Shown piece by piece: positions 25,193 to 33,681 of a stretch of 64,000 nucleotides of DNA. A model generated the notes under the pieces. That model saw nothing but the letters and a program-made list of their open reading frames with translations. It was not told where the DNA came from and did not search any database. The position numbers were made by a program, and so were the translations under genes. This stretch comes from Streptomyces durmitorensis (GTDB lineage Bacteria > Actinomycetota > Actinomycetes > Streptomycetales > Streptomycetaceae): assembly GCF_023498005.1 (NCBI RefSeq), contig NZ_CP097289.1, positions 1,054,001 to 1,118,000 on the forward strand. Reading direction: 5' to 3'. Position 1 is the first letter of the stretch, and every line of letters begins with the position of its first letter.

Positions 25193-25732
25193 GTGCAAGT
25201 GCTTGAATACCGCATCAGGACGGCCACCACCGACGACCTCGGCGCCGCGCGGGCCGTCATGCTCGACACCGTCTACCACGATTTCGGCACGGGGTACGTG
25301 CCGCGCTGGCACGGCGACATCATCGACCTCGACGGTGCGTATCTGAGGCCCGCCCGCCACACCCTGCTGGTCGCGGTGGACGAGCGGGACGGGGCGGTCG
25401 CCGCCACCGCGGCGCTCGACTCCCGCGGCCCCGCACATCCGCCGAACCCGCGCTGGATCGCCGATCGATTCCCCTCGGGCGGGACGGCGCAGCTGCGGCG
25501 CGTCTATGTACGTGCCGAGCACCGGCGCCGCGGCCTCGCCCGGCGCCTGGTCGGCGAGCTGCTCGACTTCGCCGCGGCGGACGGCGGCTACGAGGCCGTC
25601 TACCTGCACACCGACCCGGCGGTGACCGGCGCCGAGGGCTTCTGGCGTTCGCTGGGCAAGGTGGTGCACGACGAGCGCGAGGACTCCTGCGCGTCGCGCG
25701 TCATGCACTTCGAAGTGCCCATGCGGCCGTAG
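25193..25732 (+). CDS. GNAT family N-acetyltransferase
   Basis: This ~179-residue protein has motif A YVRAEHRRRGLARRLVGELL (about 103-122) and a GNAT N-terminus (LEYRIRTATTDDLGAARAVM). The substrate is unknown. The start is a GTG at 25193 or 25199; a TAGGAT hexamer at 25187-25192 would place a leaderless start at 25199. It is divergent from argG (110 bp), which may be coincidental. Confidence 0.85.
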   Translation: MQVLEYRIRTATTDDLGAARAVMLDTVYHDFGTGYVPRWHGDIIDLDGAYLRPARHTLLVAVDERDGAVAATAALDSRGPAHPPNPRWIADRFPSGGTAQLRRVYVRAEHRRRGLARRLVGELLDFAAADGGYEAVYLHTDPAVTGAEGFWRSLGKVVHDEREDSCASRVMHFEVPMRP

Positions 25733-25784
25733 CCCCCCCACTCCTCCCCTGCCGCGCAGCCCCGCCAGGACCCCGACCCATTAA

Positions 25785-25799
25785 TGGAAATGGTTGTCA
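25785..25799 (+). promoter_or_regulatory. Zur-like box upstream of NikA-like lipoprotein
   Basis: TGGAAATGGTTGTCA agrees at 12 of 15 positions with the Zur box consensus as I recall it for Streptomyces (TGAAAATGATTTTCA), including the central AAATG and the TGnnn/TCA ends. It lies 80 bp upstream of the lipoprotein start in an AT-rich patch otherwise absent from the region. Zinc repression of the transporter is inferred. Confidence 0.5.
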
Positions 25800-25878
25800 T
25801 GTAACCTCAGTGGCTGCCGCTGCACCACCGGACCCGCTCCACCCCGAGTCGGCCCCACTCCACCCGAGAACGAGGACC

Positions 25879-27378
25879 ATGCGCTCCGTCCGCCACCGCC
25901 CCCTCATAGCCGGCCTGCTCGTCGCTCCCCTGCTCGCCGGCTGTTTCGCCGCCAAGAACGACGCGTCCGGCTCCGGCGACACCGCGGAAGGCGCCCGACT
26001 GAAGGTCGCGCTCGCCTTCCCGCCCTCCGAGAACTTCTCGCCGTACGGAGCCGACGCCACCCTCCTCAGCCGTCTCGGCGTCACGGAGGGCCTGACCAAG
26101 CTGGACGCGAACGGCGCCGCCGCCCCGTCGCTCGCCGCGTCGTGGAAGCAGGAGGGCGACCGCAGCTGGCTGTTCACCCTGCGCCAGGCCACCTTCCAGG
26201 ACGGCACCCGGGTCACACCGGCCGCCGTCTCGTCGGCCCTCACCCACGCGGGCGAGGCCAAGCCCGTCACGGCCGCGCTCTCGGGGGCCGCCCTCACCGC
26301 CGAGCCCGTCGGCGACGACCGGGTCCGGATCACCACCGCCGACCCCGACCCCGCGCTTCCGCTGCGCCTGTCGAGCCCCGGCCTGGCCGTGCTCTCCACG
26401 AAGGCGTACGAGAAGGGCGACAAGGTCAGTCCGGTCGGCACCGCCACGGGGCCCTTCGAGCTGACCGGGAGCACCGGCGCCACCGCGGCCGTCCTCGACC
26501 GCTTCGACGACTACTGGGGCGGTCGCGCCCAGGCGTCCGGCGTCGACGCGAGGTTCATCGCCGACGGCACCGCCCGCACGAACGCGCTGCGCACCGGCGA
26601 CGTGGACGTCGCCGAGGCGGTCCCCGTCTCCCAGGCCGCGTCACTCGAAAAGGGCCACGGCCGCGAGACCGCGACGGCCCGCACCACGGCTCTCCAACTC
26701 AACACCGAGAAGGGCGTCTTCAAGGACCCCGGTCTGCGCGCCGCCGCCCGTGCCGCGATCGACACGTCCGCGCTCGCCAAGGACGTGTACGAAGGCCACG
26801 CCGACACCGGCAAGGGCATCTTCGGCCCCGCCCTGACCTGGGCCGAGGGCAAGCGCGTCAAGCCCGAGGGACAGGCGAAGGCGAAGGCACCCGGCGGGAG
26901 GCCGATCACCCTGGGCACGTACGACAACCGGCCCGAACTGCCCGAGGTCGCCCAAGTCCTCAAGCAGCAACTGCAGAAGGCCGGGTTCAAGGTGACGCTG
27001 GAGGTCCGCGAGTCCTCCCGCATCGAAGGCGACGCGCTGGCCGGGAAGTTCGACGCGTTCGTCGGCGCCCGCAACACCATGCTCGACACCGGCGACCCCG
27101 TCTCGGTCCTCGCGAGCGACTACACCTGCGACGGCAGCTACAACCTCTCGCTGCTGTGCGACCCGTCGGTCGACAAGGCCGTGCAGAAGGCCGAGAACAC
27201 CGCCGACACCGCGAAGCGGCAGGACGCGACCCTGGCCGCCGAGGCCGCGATCCTCGGCACCGACGCCGTCGTCCCGCTGGTCCACCAGCGGATCATCACA
27301 GGCGTCGGCGGCTCGGTGCGGGGCGAGATCCTCGACCCGTACGAGCGGACGCTGGTCTCCGCCGGCACGAGGCGCTGA
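25879..27378 (+). CDS. NikA/DppA-type ABC transporter substrate-binding lipoprotein
   Basis: This 499-residue protein has a lipoprotein signal peptide (MRSVRHRPLIAGLLVAPLLA then GC, lipobox LLAGC) and the SBP_bac_5 fold seen in nickel, opine-metallophore and oligopeptide transporters (NFSPYGADATLLSRLGVTEG; WLFTLRQATFQDGTRVTPAA; AVLDRFDDYWGG). The ATG at 25879 is chosen for the signal peptide and nearby GAGGA. It is followed 7 bp later by a fused permease. Together with the Zur-like box this suggests uptake of zinc or a zinc-metallophore complex, but peptide binding cannot be excluded. Confidence 0.85.
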   Translation: MRSVRHRPLIAGLLVAPLLAGCFAAKNDASGSGDTAEGARLKVALAFPPSENFSPYGADATLLSRLGVTEGLTKLDANGAAAPSLAASWKQEGDRSWLFTLRQATFQDGTRVTPAAVSSALTHAGEAKPVTAALSGAALTAEPVGDDRVRITTADPDPALPLRLSSPGLAVLSTKAYEKGDKVSPVGTATGPFELTGSTGATAAVLDRFDDYWGGRAQASGVDARFIADGTARTNALRTGDVDVAEAVPVSQAASLEKGHGRETATARTTALQLNTEKGVFKDPGLRAAARAAIDTSALAKDVYEGHADTGKGIFGPALTWAEGKRVKPEGQAKAKAPGGRPITLGTYDNRPELPEVAQVLKQQLQKAGFKVTLEVRESSRIEGDALAGKFDAFVGARNTMLDTGDPVSVLASDYTCDGSYNLSLLCDPSVDKAVQKAENTADTAKRQDATLAAEAAILGTDAVVPLVHQRIITGVGGSVRGEILDPYERTLVSAGTRR

Positions 27379-27385
27379 GGGCGGC

Positions 27386-29215
27386 GTGCCAAGCCTCGCC
27401 CCCGCCGGCCGGCCGGCGGCGCTGCTCTGGCGCGCGGCCCTGGCCGCCGCGCTGCTGTGCGTGATCGGCCTGCTGCCCTGGCTCTCGCACACCGACCCGG
27501 CGCTCACCGTGCTCAAGGCGCGGTCGGCGGAGCGCACCCCCACGCCCGAGGTCCTGGACGCGATCCGTGCCGACATCGGCCTGGACCAGGGGCCGTTGCA
27601 CCTGCTCGGGCAGTGGACCAGCGGGCTGCTGCACGGGGATGCCGGTCGGTCGTGGATCTCCGGTGATGCCGTACTGCCCTCCGTGGTGCAGTCCCTGGGC
27701 GTCTCGTTGCTCCTGATGTCCGTGGCGCTCGCGGTGGCCGTCGTCACGGCAGGCGCGGTGTGCGCCCGCACGCTGTGGCTCGGCTCGCGGCGCCGTCTCA
27801 CCGGGCGCCGCAACCCGGGCAGCGGCGCGGCGGTCCTCGCCGCGCTGCCCGAGTTCCTGACCGCCTCGGTGCTCGCCACCGTGATCGGCGTGCACCTGGG
27901 CTGGCTGCCCGCCCTCGGCTGGTACGGGCCGCAGTGGCTGGTGCTGCCCGCGGTCTCGCTCGGCCTGCCCGCCGGCGCACTGCTCGGGCGGCTCCTCGAC
28001 GACCTGCTGCCCGGCGCCTTCGCCGAACCGTGGGCGCGGGCCGCCGCGGCCCGCGGCATCCCGAGCGGGCGCATCGCGTGCCACGCGCTGCGCCGCTGCG
28101 TCCCCGGCCTGCTGCCGAACCTCGGCCTGTTCGTCGTGGGCCTGACCGGTGGCGCGGTCGCCGTGGAGCAGGTCTTCGACATTCCCGGGCTCGGCCGCTC
28201 CACCCTCCAGGCCGCCGTGGCGCAGGATCTGCCCGTCCTCCAGGCCGGGGCGCTCGCGCTCGTACTGCTCGCCGCCGTGGCGGGCGGCCTCTTCCGCCTC
28301 GCCGCTCGCCTCACGAGCGGTCCCGCCCTGCGCGACGGCGCGCTGCCGACCCTGCACAGCCCGGCCCCGCCCGCGCCCAGCCGACTGCCGCTCCTGTACG
28401 GCGGGCTGCTCCTGGGCGTCATCCTGCTCAGCCTGGCCCGCGATCCCCTCGCCCTGGACACCGCGGCCCGGCTCCAAGCGCCGTCCTGGGCGCACCCGTT
28501 CGGCACGGACGCCCTGGGCCGCGACGTCCTTGCCCGGGTCGGGCACGGCGCGCTGCACACACTCTCCCTGGCCCTGGGCATCAGCGCCTTCGCCCTGGTG
28601 ACCGGTGTGCTTCTCGGGCTCCTGCCCCGGTTCTCCGGTCCACTCCTCGACACGCTCAACGCCATCCCGCCGACCCTCGCGGGCCTCCTCGTCGCCGGTG
28701 TCGCGGGCAGCGGTGCGGCCACGCCCGCGATCGCGGTGGCCGCCGTCGCCTGGGTCCCCCTGGCCGCCCACACCGCCGCCCTGCTCCTCCAGGAGCGCGC
28801 CACCCTCCACCTGACGGCGACCCGGAGTCTGGGCGCGGGCCGCCTGCATCAGCTCCGGCACCATCTGCTGCCCGCGGTCCTGCCGCCCGTCGCCCGCCAC
28901 GCGCTGCTGCGGCTTCCCGGCGTCGCGCTCGCCCTGGCCGCCCTCGGCTTCCTCGGCCTCGGCGCCCAGCCCCCGTCCCCCGAGTGGGGCCTGCTCCTCG
29001 CCGAGAACCAGCCCTACGCCGAACGCGCCCCCTGGGCACTGCTCGCCCCGGCAGCGGCGCTCGCCCTCCTCGGGGCCCTCGCGGTGACGTCGGCGGGCGG
29101 CGTGCCGGTTCCCCGGTGGCTGCGGCGCGGACGCCGGTCCGACGATCCGCCCCTCGTGGACGAAGCGCCGCCCCCGAAGCGGGAGTTGACCACGGCAGGG
29201 ACGGGCTCCCGATGA
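27386..29215 (+). CDS. Fused ABC permease (DppB-DppC type)
   Basis: This 609-residue protein is two permeases in one chain. The N-half (about 1-320) is DppB/NikB-like, with the loop EPWARAAAARGIPSGRIACH and IPGLGRSTLQAAVAQDLPVL. The C-half (about 330-580) is DppC/NikC-like, with the signature HPFGTDALGRDVLARV and TATRSLGAGRLHQLRHHLLP. Usually these are two genes followed by one or two ATPase genes. Here the next gene overlaps by ATGA and is an MFS transporter, and no matching ATPase exists in the window, so the importer lacks a local energiser. Confidence 0.85.
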   Translation: MPSLAPAGRPAALLWRAALAAALLCVIGLLPWLSHTDPALTVLKARSAERTPTPEVLDAIRADIGLDQGPLHLLGQWTSGLLHGDAGRSWISGDAVLPSVVQSLGVSLLLMSVALAVAVVTAGAVCARTLWLGSRRRLTGRRNPGSGAAVLAALPEFLTASVLATVIGVHLGWLPALGWYGPQWLVLPAVSLGLPAGALLGRLLDDLLPGAFAEPWARAAAARGIPSGRIACHALRRCVPGLLPNLGLFVVGLTGGAVAVEQVFDIPGLGRSTLQAAVAQDLPVLQAGALALVLLAAVAGGLFRLAARLTSGPALRDGALPTLHSPAPPAPSRLPLLYGGLLLGVILLSLARDPLALDTAARLQAPSWAHPFGTDALGRDVLARVGHGALHTLSLALGISAFALVTGVLLGLLPRFSGPLLDTLNAIPPTLAGLLVAGVAGSGAATPAIAVAAVAWVPLAAHTAALLLQERATLHLTATRSLGAGRLHQLRHHLLPAVLPPVARHALLRLPGVALALAALGFLGLGAQPPSPEWGLLLAENQPYAERAPWALLAPAAALALLGALAVTSAGGVPVPRWLRRGRRSDDPPLVDEAPPPKRELTTAGTGSR

Positions 29216-30501
29216 GCGTTCGACGTCAACTGCCCCTGCCCGCACGGCTGCGCACCCGCCCCGGGAAGCAATCACCCCGCGAACGGACCTGGCCGCACCT
29301 GTCCCCGCTCCTGCGCCTGCTGATCCTGACCCAACTCGCCTTCAACGTCGGCTTCTTCGCCGTGCTGCCCTTCCTGGCCGAGCACCTCGGCGCGGCGATC
29401 GGCATGGCGGGCTGACTGGTCGGGCTCGTCCTCGGGCTTCGGACGTTCAGCCAGCAGGGGCTCTTCGTCGTGGGCGGCGCCCTGACCGACCGGTACGGCG
29501 TACGGCCGGTCGTGCTCACCGGGTGCGTGCTGCGGATCGCCGGTTTCGCCTGGCTCGGCTTCGCGCGGCAGACCTGGGCGGTCATCGGCGCCGTACTCCT
29601 GATCGGGTTCGCCGCGGCCCTGTTCTCCCCCGCCGTGGAGTCCGAGGTCGCCCGGCAGGCGGTGCTCTGGGAGGAGGAAGGCCACGGCCCGCGCACCCGC
29701 GTCCTGGCCCTGCTCACCGTGGCGGGCCAGGCCGGCGCGTTCCTCGGTCCGCTCATCGGCGCGCTGCTGCTCTCCGTCGACTTCCGCGCCGTCTGCCTGG
29801 CCGGGGCCGGGGTCTTCGTCCTTGTCCTGGCCGGGCACCTGTGGCTGCTGCCCCAGCGGATCCCCGGGCGGGAGCGGATCCGCGTACGAGGAGGCATGGG
29901 CGAGCTGCTGCGCAACCGCCGCTTCCTGGCGGTGTGCTGTGCCTACGGCGCCTATCTCCTGGCGTACAACCAGCTCTATCTCGCCCTCCCGCAGGAGGTG
30001 GAGCGCGCGGCCGGGTCACAGGCGCCGCTGGCCTGGCTCTTCGCCCTGTCCTCGCTGCTCGTGGTGGCCACGCAGCTTCCGGTCACGCACTGGGCCGCGG
30101 GCCGGCTCGACGAGCGGCGCTCCATGGCGGCCGGGCTCGTGCTCGTGTCCGCCGGGTTCGCCGTCGTGGCCCTCGCGCGCCCGGCCGCCTGGACCGGCGC
30201 TGCCGGGCTGCTGCCCGCCGCCGCCTTCGTCGTCCTGCTCACGCTCGGCCAGATGCTGGTCGCCCCGGCCGCGCGCGCCTGGGTCCCCGATCTGACGCGC
30301 GACGGCAGGCTGGGCCTCTACACCGGCGCCCTGTCCTCGGTCTCCGGTCTGATCGTCCTCGCGGGCAGCGCCGCGACCGGCTCGCTGCTCGACGCGGGGC
30401 TCCCGCCCTCGGTGCCGTGGCTCGCGCTCGCCGCGGTCCCGCTCCTCGCCGTGGCGCTGCTGCCCCGCCGCACCCCTGCTCCCGGTGCGTCAGCCGGCTG
30501 A
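29212..30501 (+). pseudogene. MFS transporter interrupted by in-frame TGA
   Basis: From ATG 29212 the frame encodes an MFS N-terminus (LLRLLILTQLAFNVGFFAVL) but hits TGA at 29413-29415 after GMAG. The same frame then continues without interruption for 362 codons (LVGLVLGLRTFSQQGLFVVG, then ALTDRYGVRPVV) to the normal end. The context predicts Trp (TGG) at the stop. It may be a nonsense mutation, readthrough or a sequencing error. In metallophore systems such as Cnt, an MFS next to a NikA-like importer exports the metallophore; here that is only an analogy. Confidence 0.8.
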
Positions 30502-30510
30502 CGCACCGGG
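30481..30510. terminator. Perfect 30-bp palindrome spanning both stop codons
   Basis: CCCGGTGCGTCAGCC (30481-30495) is followed directly by its exact complement to 30510. The TGA of the MFS gene (30499-30501) and the TGA of cbiO (30490-30492, minus strand) both lie within it, and the two coding frames overlap by 12 bp. It is presumably a bidirectional terminator that is also coding sequence. Confidence 0.75.
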
Positions 30511-31377
30511 CATCGCCGGGGCCGTGAGGGCCGCCAACTCCTCGGGGGTGCGCGGCCCTTCGCCCGCGACGTCGAGCAGCCCCTTGGTCCGCAGCAGCTC
30601 CGATACGGCGATCCCCCAGGGCAGGCGAAGGCCCGCCTGCGCCAGGAGGTCGCGGTGGGCCAGCATCTGCGCGACCGGTCCCGTACGCACCCCCGAGGGT
30701 GTGAGCAGCGCCGCGTCGTCGGCCCAGCGGAGGGCCAGATCGACGTCGTGGGTGGCCATGACCACGGTCGTCCCCGCGTCCCGCAGGCCTTGCAGGGTGT
30801 CCAGGAGGCGCTCTTGGCCGTCGGGGTCGAGCCCCGCCGTCGGCTCGTCGAGGATCAGTACGCGCGGCCGCATCGCCACGGCGCCGGCGATGGCCGTCCG
30901 CTTCCGCTGGCCGTAGGAGAGCAGATGCGTCGGCCGGTCCGCCAGGGCGCTGATGTCGAGCGCGGCGAGCGCCTCGGCGACCCGCGCCCGGACCTCGGCG
31001 TCGGAAAGACCCAGGTTCAGCGGCCCGAAGGACACGTCCTGCTCGACCGAGGCCGCGAACAGCTGGTCGTCCGGGTCCTGGACGACCAGCTGCACGGTGG
31101 TGCGCAGCCGGGTCAGACCCTTGCGGTCGTACGTCACGGGGGTGCCCCCGAGCGTCAATCCGCCCTGGTCCGGGCGGAGTCCGCCGCTCAGCAGCCGCAT
31201 GAGGGTGGTCTTGCCGCTGCCGTTGCGGCCGAGGAGCGCAAGCGCGCGCCCCTCGGTGACGTCGAAGTCCAGGCCGCTGAGCACGGTGGGCCCTTCTTCG
31301 TACGCGTAGGAAGCGGCGCGCAGAGCGACCAGGGTCTCGCTCGCCTCTCGCTCGCGAGGAGCGCTCGGCTCGCTCAT
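30490..31377 (-). CDS. cbiO: Cobalt/nickel ECF transporter ATPase CbiO
   Basis: This 295-residue ABC ATPase has Walker A GRNGSGKTT, the Q-loop QDPDDQLF typical of ECF ATPases, signature LSYGQRKRTAIAGA and Walker B RVLILDEPTAGLD. It powers metal uptake with CbiQ, CbiN and CbiM encoded upstream. The ATG at 31377 overlaps the cbiQ stop (ATGA). The C-terminal ~50 residues are an extension beyond the ATPase core. It is last in the cbiMNQO operon. Confidence 0.92.
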   Translation of the reverse strand: MSEPSAPREREASETLVALRAASYAYEEGPTVLSGLDFDVTEGRALALLGRNGSGKTTLMRLLSGGLRPDQGGLTLGGTPVTYDRKGLTRLRTTVQLVVQDPDDQLFAASVEQDVSFGPLNLGLSDAEVRARVAEALAALDISALADRPTHLLSYGQRKRTAIAGAVAMRPRVLILDEPTAGLDPDGQERLLDTLQGLRDAGTTVVMATHDVDLALRWADDAALLTPSGVRTGPVAQMLAHRDLLAQAGLRLPWGIAVSELLRTKGLLDVAGEGPRTPEELAALTAPAMPGASAG

Positions 31378-32123
31378 GGAAGAAGCCTTTCCAGTACGAG
31401 GGTGAGGGCCACCAGGCCCGTGAGGAGTACCGCGCTGACGGCCACGAAGCCCCGGGAGACCCTGGCGTCGGGCACGAGCACCCGCAGGGTTCCGTCGTAG
31501 CCACGCCCGGCGAGCCCGGCCTGCAATCGCGTCGCCCGGTCGAAGGCCCGCACGAACGCGGTGGCGCCGAGGCCGCCGAGGGAGCGCCAGGTGGCGGCCC
31601 GGGTGGTGTGGCCGAGGCGCGCGGCCTGCGCCTGCCGGATCCTGCTCATGGAGTCCAGGAGCAGGAAGCTCATGCGGTACATGACCAGGGCGACGTCCAC
31701 GACCGGCGCCGGTACGCCCGCCTTCACCAGGCGGGGCAGCAGATCCGACATCGGTGTGGTGAAGGCGAAGAGCAGGACACCGAGCGAGGCCGCCGAGGTG
31801 CGCAGGAGCAGACCGCCGGCCCGCGCGGGGCCGCCGTCGGCCAGCGTGACGAACCCTTCGGGCCCGCCGAGTTGCACGATCAGGGTCAGGGCGCCGGTGA
31901 CGCAGAAGCCGAGCGGCACGCGGTAGGCGCGCCACAGTTTGCGCGGCGGCACACCGGCGGGCCCGAGCAGCACGACGAGCGCGGCGACCAGGACCAGGGC
32001 GGCACCCGGCCAGGGCGGCAGGGAGACGGCAAGGACGGTGAGGCCGAGCCCGAGCACGGCCTTGTCCACGGGATGGCGGCGGCGCCAGCGACTGCTGTGC
32101 GCCGCCGCGTCGATGGGGAGCAC
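31374..32123 (-). CDS. cbiQ: Cobalt/nickel ECF transporter transmembrane protein CbiQ
   Basis: This 249-residue protein has about five to six membrane helices and the CbiQ coupling region (SMSRIRQAQAARLGHTTRAA; FDRATRLQAGLAGRGYDG), the Ala-Arg-Gly signatures that contact the ATPase. It is the energy-coupling T-component. It lies 6 bp after cbiN and overlaps cbiO. Confidence 0.92.
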   Translation of the reverse strand: MLPIDAAAHSSRWRRRHPVDKAVLGLGLTVLAVSLPPWPGAALVLVAALVVLLGPAGVPPRKLWRAYRVPLGFCVTGALTLIVQLGGPEGFVTLADGGPARAGGLLLRTSAASLGVLLFAFTTPMSDLLPRLVKAGVPAPVVDVALVMYRMSFLLLDSMSRIRQAQAARLGHTTRAATWRSLGGLGATAFVRAFDRATRLQAGLAGRGYDGTLRVLVPDARVSRGFVAVSAVLLTGLVALTLVLERLLP

Positions 32124-32129
32124 GCCGGG

Positions 32130-32534
32130 TCAGACCTGCTCGGTCTCTGGCCGGGCGCCCTCCGCATCGGTTGTCTGCTCCGTGGGGGCGGATGCGGGGG
32201 CGGGTGCGGGTGCGGGTGCCTCCTGCGACCGTGCGATCTCCGCGCCCTGCCTGCGTCCCTTGCGCAGACCGAAGTAGTACGCGAGGACGCCCGCGCCCAG
32301 CGCCGCCTGCAGGGCGAAGAGCGCCGACTCGACCTCCCCGGAGGGGGGTTCGTACAGCGGCGAGAACCAGGGTTCGTAGTCCGGATTGATCTCGGTGATC
32401 GCGGTCTCGGCCTGGGCGTCGGCCCCGGCGAACGGCTCCTTCTCGTCGTCGCCGAGACCGAGCGCCAACGGCAGTACCGCGAGCGCGGCGACGATGAGGA
32501 GCAGCAGAGTGTTGATCTTCGCGTTCCGGCTCAT
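32130..32534 (-). CDS. cbiN: Cobalt transport accessory protein CbiN
   Basis: This 134-residue protein has two membrane helices (INTLLLLIVAALAVLPLALG; ALFALQAALGAGVLAYYFGL) flanking an extracellular acidic loop with EINPDYEPWFSPLYEPPSGE, the CbiN hallmark. CbiN activates CbiM for cobalt. The Ala/Pro-rich C-terminal tail (~35 residues) makes it longer than the usual ~100. Its start overlaps the cbiM stop. Confidence 0.92.
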   Translation of the reverse strand: MSRNAKINTLLLLIVAALAVLPLALGLGDDEKEPFAGADAQAETAITEINPDYEPWFSPLYEPPSGEVESALFALQAALGAGVLAYYFGLRKGRRQGAEIARSQEAPAPAPAPASAPTEQTTDAEGARPETEQV

Positions 32535-33307
32535 CAGGCGCTGGCCCCCGTCTCCGTCGTCGTCTTCTCCGTCGCCGCGGTCTCCTCCGTCGTCGCGGTC
32601 TTCTCCGTCGTCGCCGTCTCCGTCGCCTTGGTGGCCGACCGCTTGCCCTGGAGGAGCACGCCGAGCCGCGTCAGCTCACCCTTGCTGGACTGCACGAGCA
32701 GCCGCATCACGATGACGGTGAGCAGTCCCTCGCTGACGGCCAGGGGGATCTGCGTGACGGCGAAGATGCCGCCGAACTTGCCCAGGGCGCCGATGAATCC
32801 GCTGCTGGGGTCGGGGAACGCCATGGCCAGCTGGACGCTGGTGACGCAGTACGTGGACAGGTCGGCGACGAACGCGCCGAAGAACACGGCGACCATGAGC
32901 GGCACGTCGTACCGCTTCAGGAGCCGGTAGACGGCGTATCCGGCCCATGGCCCGACGATCGCCATGGAGAACACGTTGGCGCCGAGCGTGGTGAGCCCGC
33001 CGTGGGCGAGCAGCAGGGCCTGGAACAGCAGGGTGATGGTGCCGAGCACCGTCATGATCGGCGGCCGGAACAGGATCGCGCCGAGCCCGGTTCCCGTCGG
33101 GTGCGAGCAACTGCCCGTGACGGAAGGGATTTTGAGTGCGGAAAGGACAAATGTGAAGGCACCGGAGGCTCCCAGGAGCAGGGTGCTCTCCGGGTGCTCC
33201 TTGACCTCACGGGTCAGGGAGCGGACTCCGTGGACGACGAACGGCGCGGACGCTACGCCCCAGGCGATCGCGTGCGCCGGTGGGAGGAAACCCTCGGCTA
33301 TGTGCAT
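32534..33307 (-). CDS. cbiM: Cobalt/nickel ECF transporter substrate-binding protein CbiM
   Basis: This 257-residue S-component starts [17 protein letters not shown]. The N-terminal Met-His pair is part of the metal site in CbiM/NikM, which fixes the start at 33307 rather than a TTG at 33346. Further features are [19 protein letters not shown] and several membrane helices. The C-terminal 35 residues are a Thr/Ala/Glu low-complexity tail. It is the first gene of the operon and follows a cobalamin riboswitch by about 50 nt, so cobalt uptake is expected to fall when cobalamin is plentiful. Confidence 0.93.
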   Translation of the reverse strand: MHIAEGFLPPAHAIAWGVASAPFVVHGVRSLTREVKEHPESTLLLGASGAFTFVLSALKIPSVTGSCSHPTGTGLGAILFRPPIMTVLGTITLLFQALLLAHGGLTTLGANVFSMAIVGPWAGYAVYRLLKRYDVPLMVAVFFGAFVADLSTYCVTSVQLAMAFPDPSSGFIGALGKFGGIFAVTQIPLAVSEGLLTVIVMRLLVQSSKGELTRLGVLLQGKRSATKATETATTEKTATTEETAATEKTTTETGASA

Positions 33308-33356
33308 GGCTAAGCAGACCCTCTCCAGCACCTCGTGGATGGACAACGTGCCTTGG

Positions 33357-33515
33357 CCGGTCTCCTGGCTGACGGGTCGTACCGACCGGACTCCGCCTTC
33401 CCGGGTGCGTGAGCACCCAGTGGCTGCCGCGAGGGCTGGAGCCGGACTTCCCGATCACAGTGGCGAGGGCCGCACCGGCATCACACCGGATTTCCCGTTC
33501 ACCAAGGCGTGGTGA
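33357..33515 (-). ncRNA. Cobalamin riboswitch controlling cbiMNQO
   Basis: On the minus strand the conserved core is readable: GGGAAATCCGGTGTGATGCC, GCCACTGTGATCGGGAAGTC, GCCACTGGGTG, GGGAAGGCGGAGTCCGGT and the B12 box AGCCAGGAGACC (33359-33371). This is the AdoCbl riboswitch family (RF00174). It ends about 50 nt before cbiM, close enough to act on translation or termination. A cobalt importer is a standard target. Confidence 0.93.
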
Positions 33516-33585
33516 CCTTAGTGCGCGACCGAGATTCCTGACAACTTGCGGGACCACCGCAGCTGTGGCACGCGCGAGCGCACAC

Positions 33586-33608
33586 GACCAGGGCGTACGC
33601 CCCTGGTC
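33586..33608 (-). terminator. Probable terminator of the valine-degradation operon
   Basis: GACCAGGG (33586-33593) and CCCTGGTC (33601-33608) pair across a 7-nt loop, about 75 bp after the enoyl-CoA hydratase stop. It separates this operon from the riboswitch-cbiM transcript on the same strand. The rest of 33516-33681 shows no gene. Confidence 0.55.
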
Positions 33609-33681
33609 AGCCCCTGTGCCCGGTGCGTGCACACCTGGCGCGCGCCACGCCTTCTTCGGGCGTCGGGGAGCGGGTGGAGGG

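Noticed and set aside
28656..29039. 127-codon minus-strand ORF inside the permease gene
   Set aside because: Antisense shadow, Arg/Gly-rich, no support.
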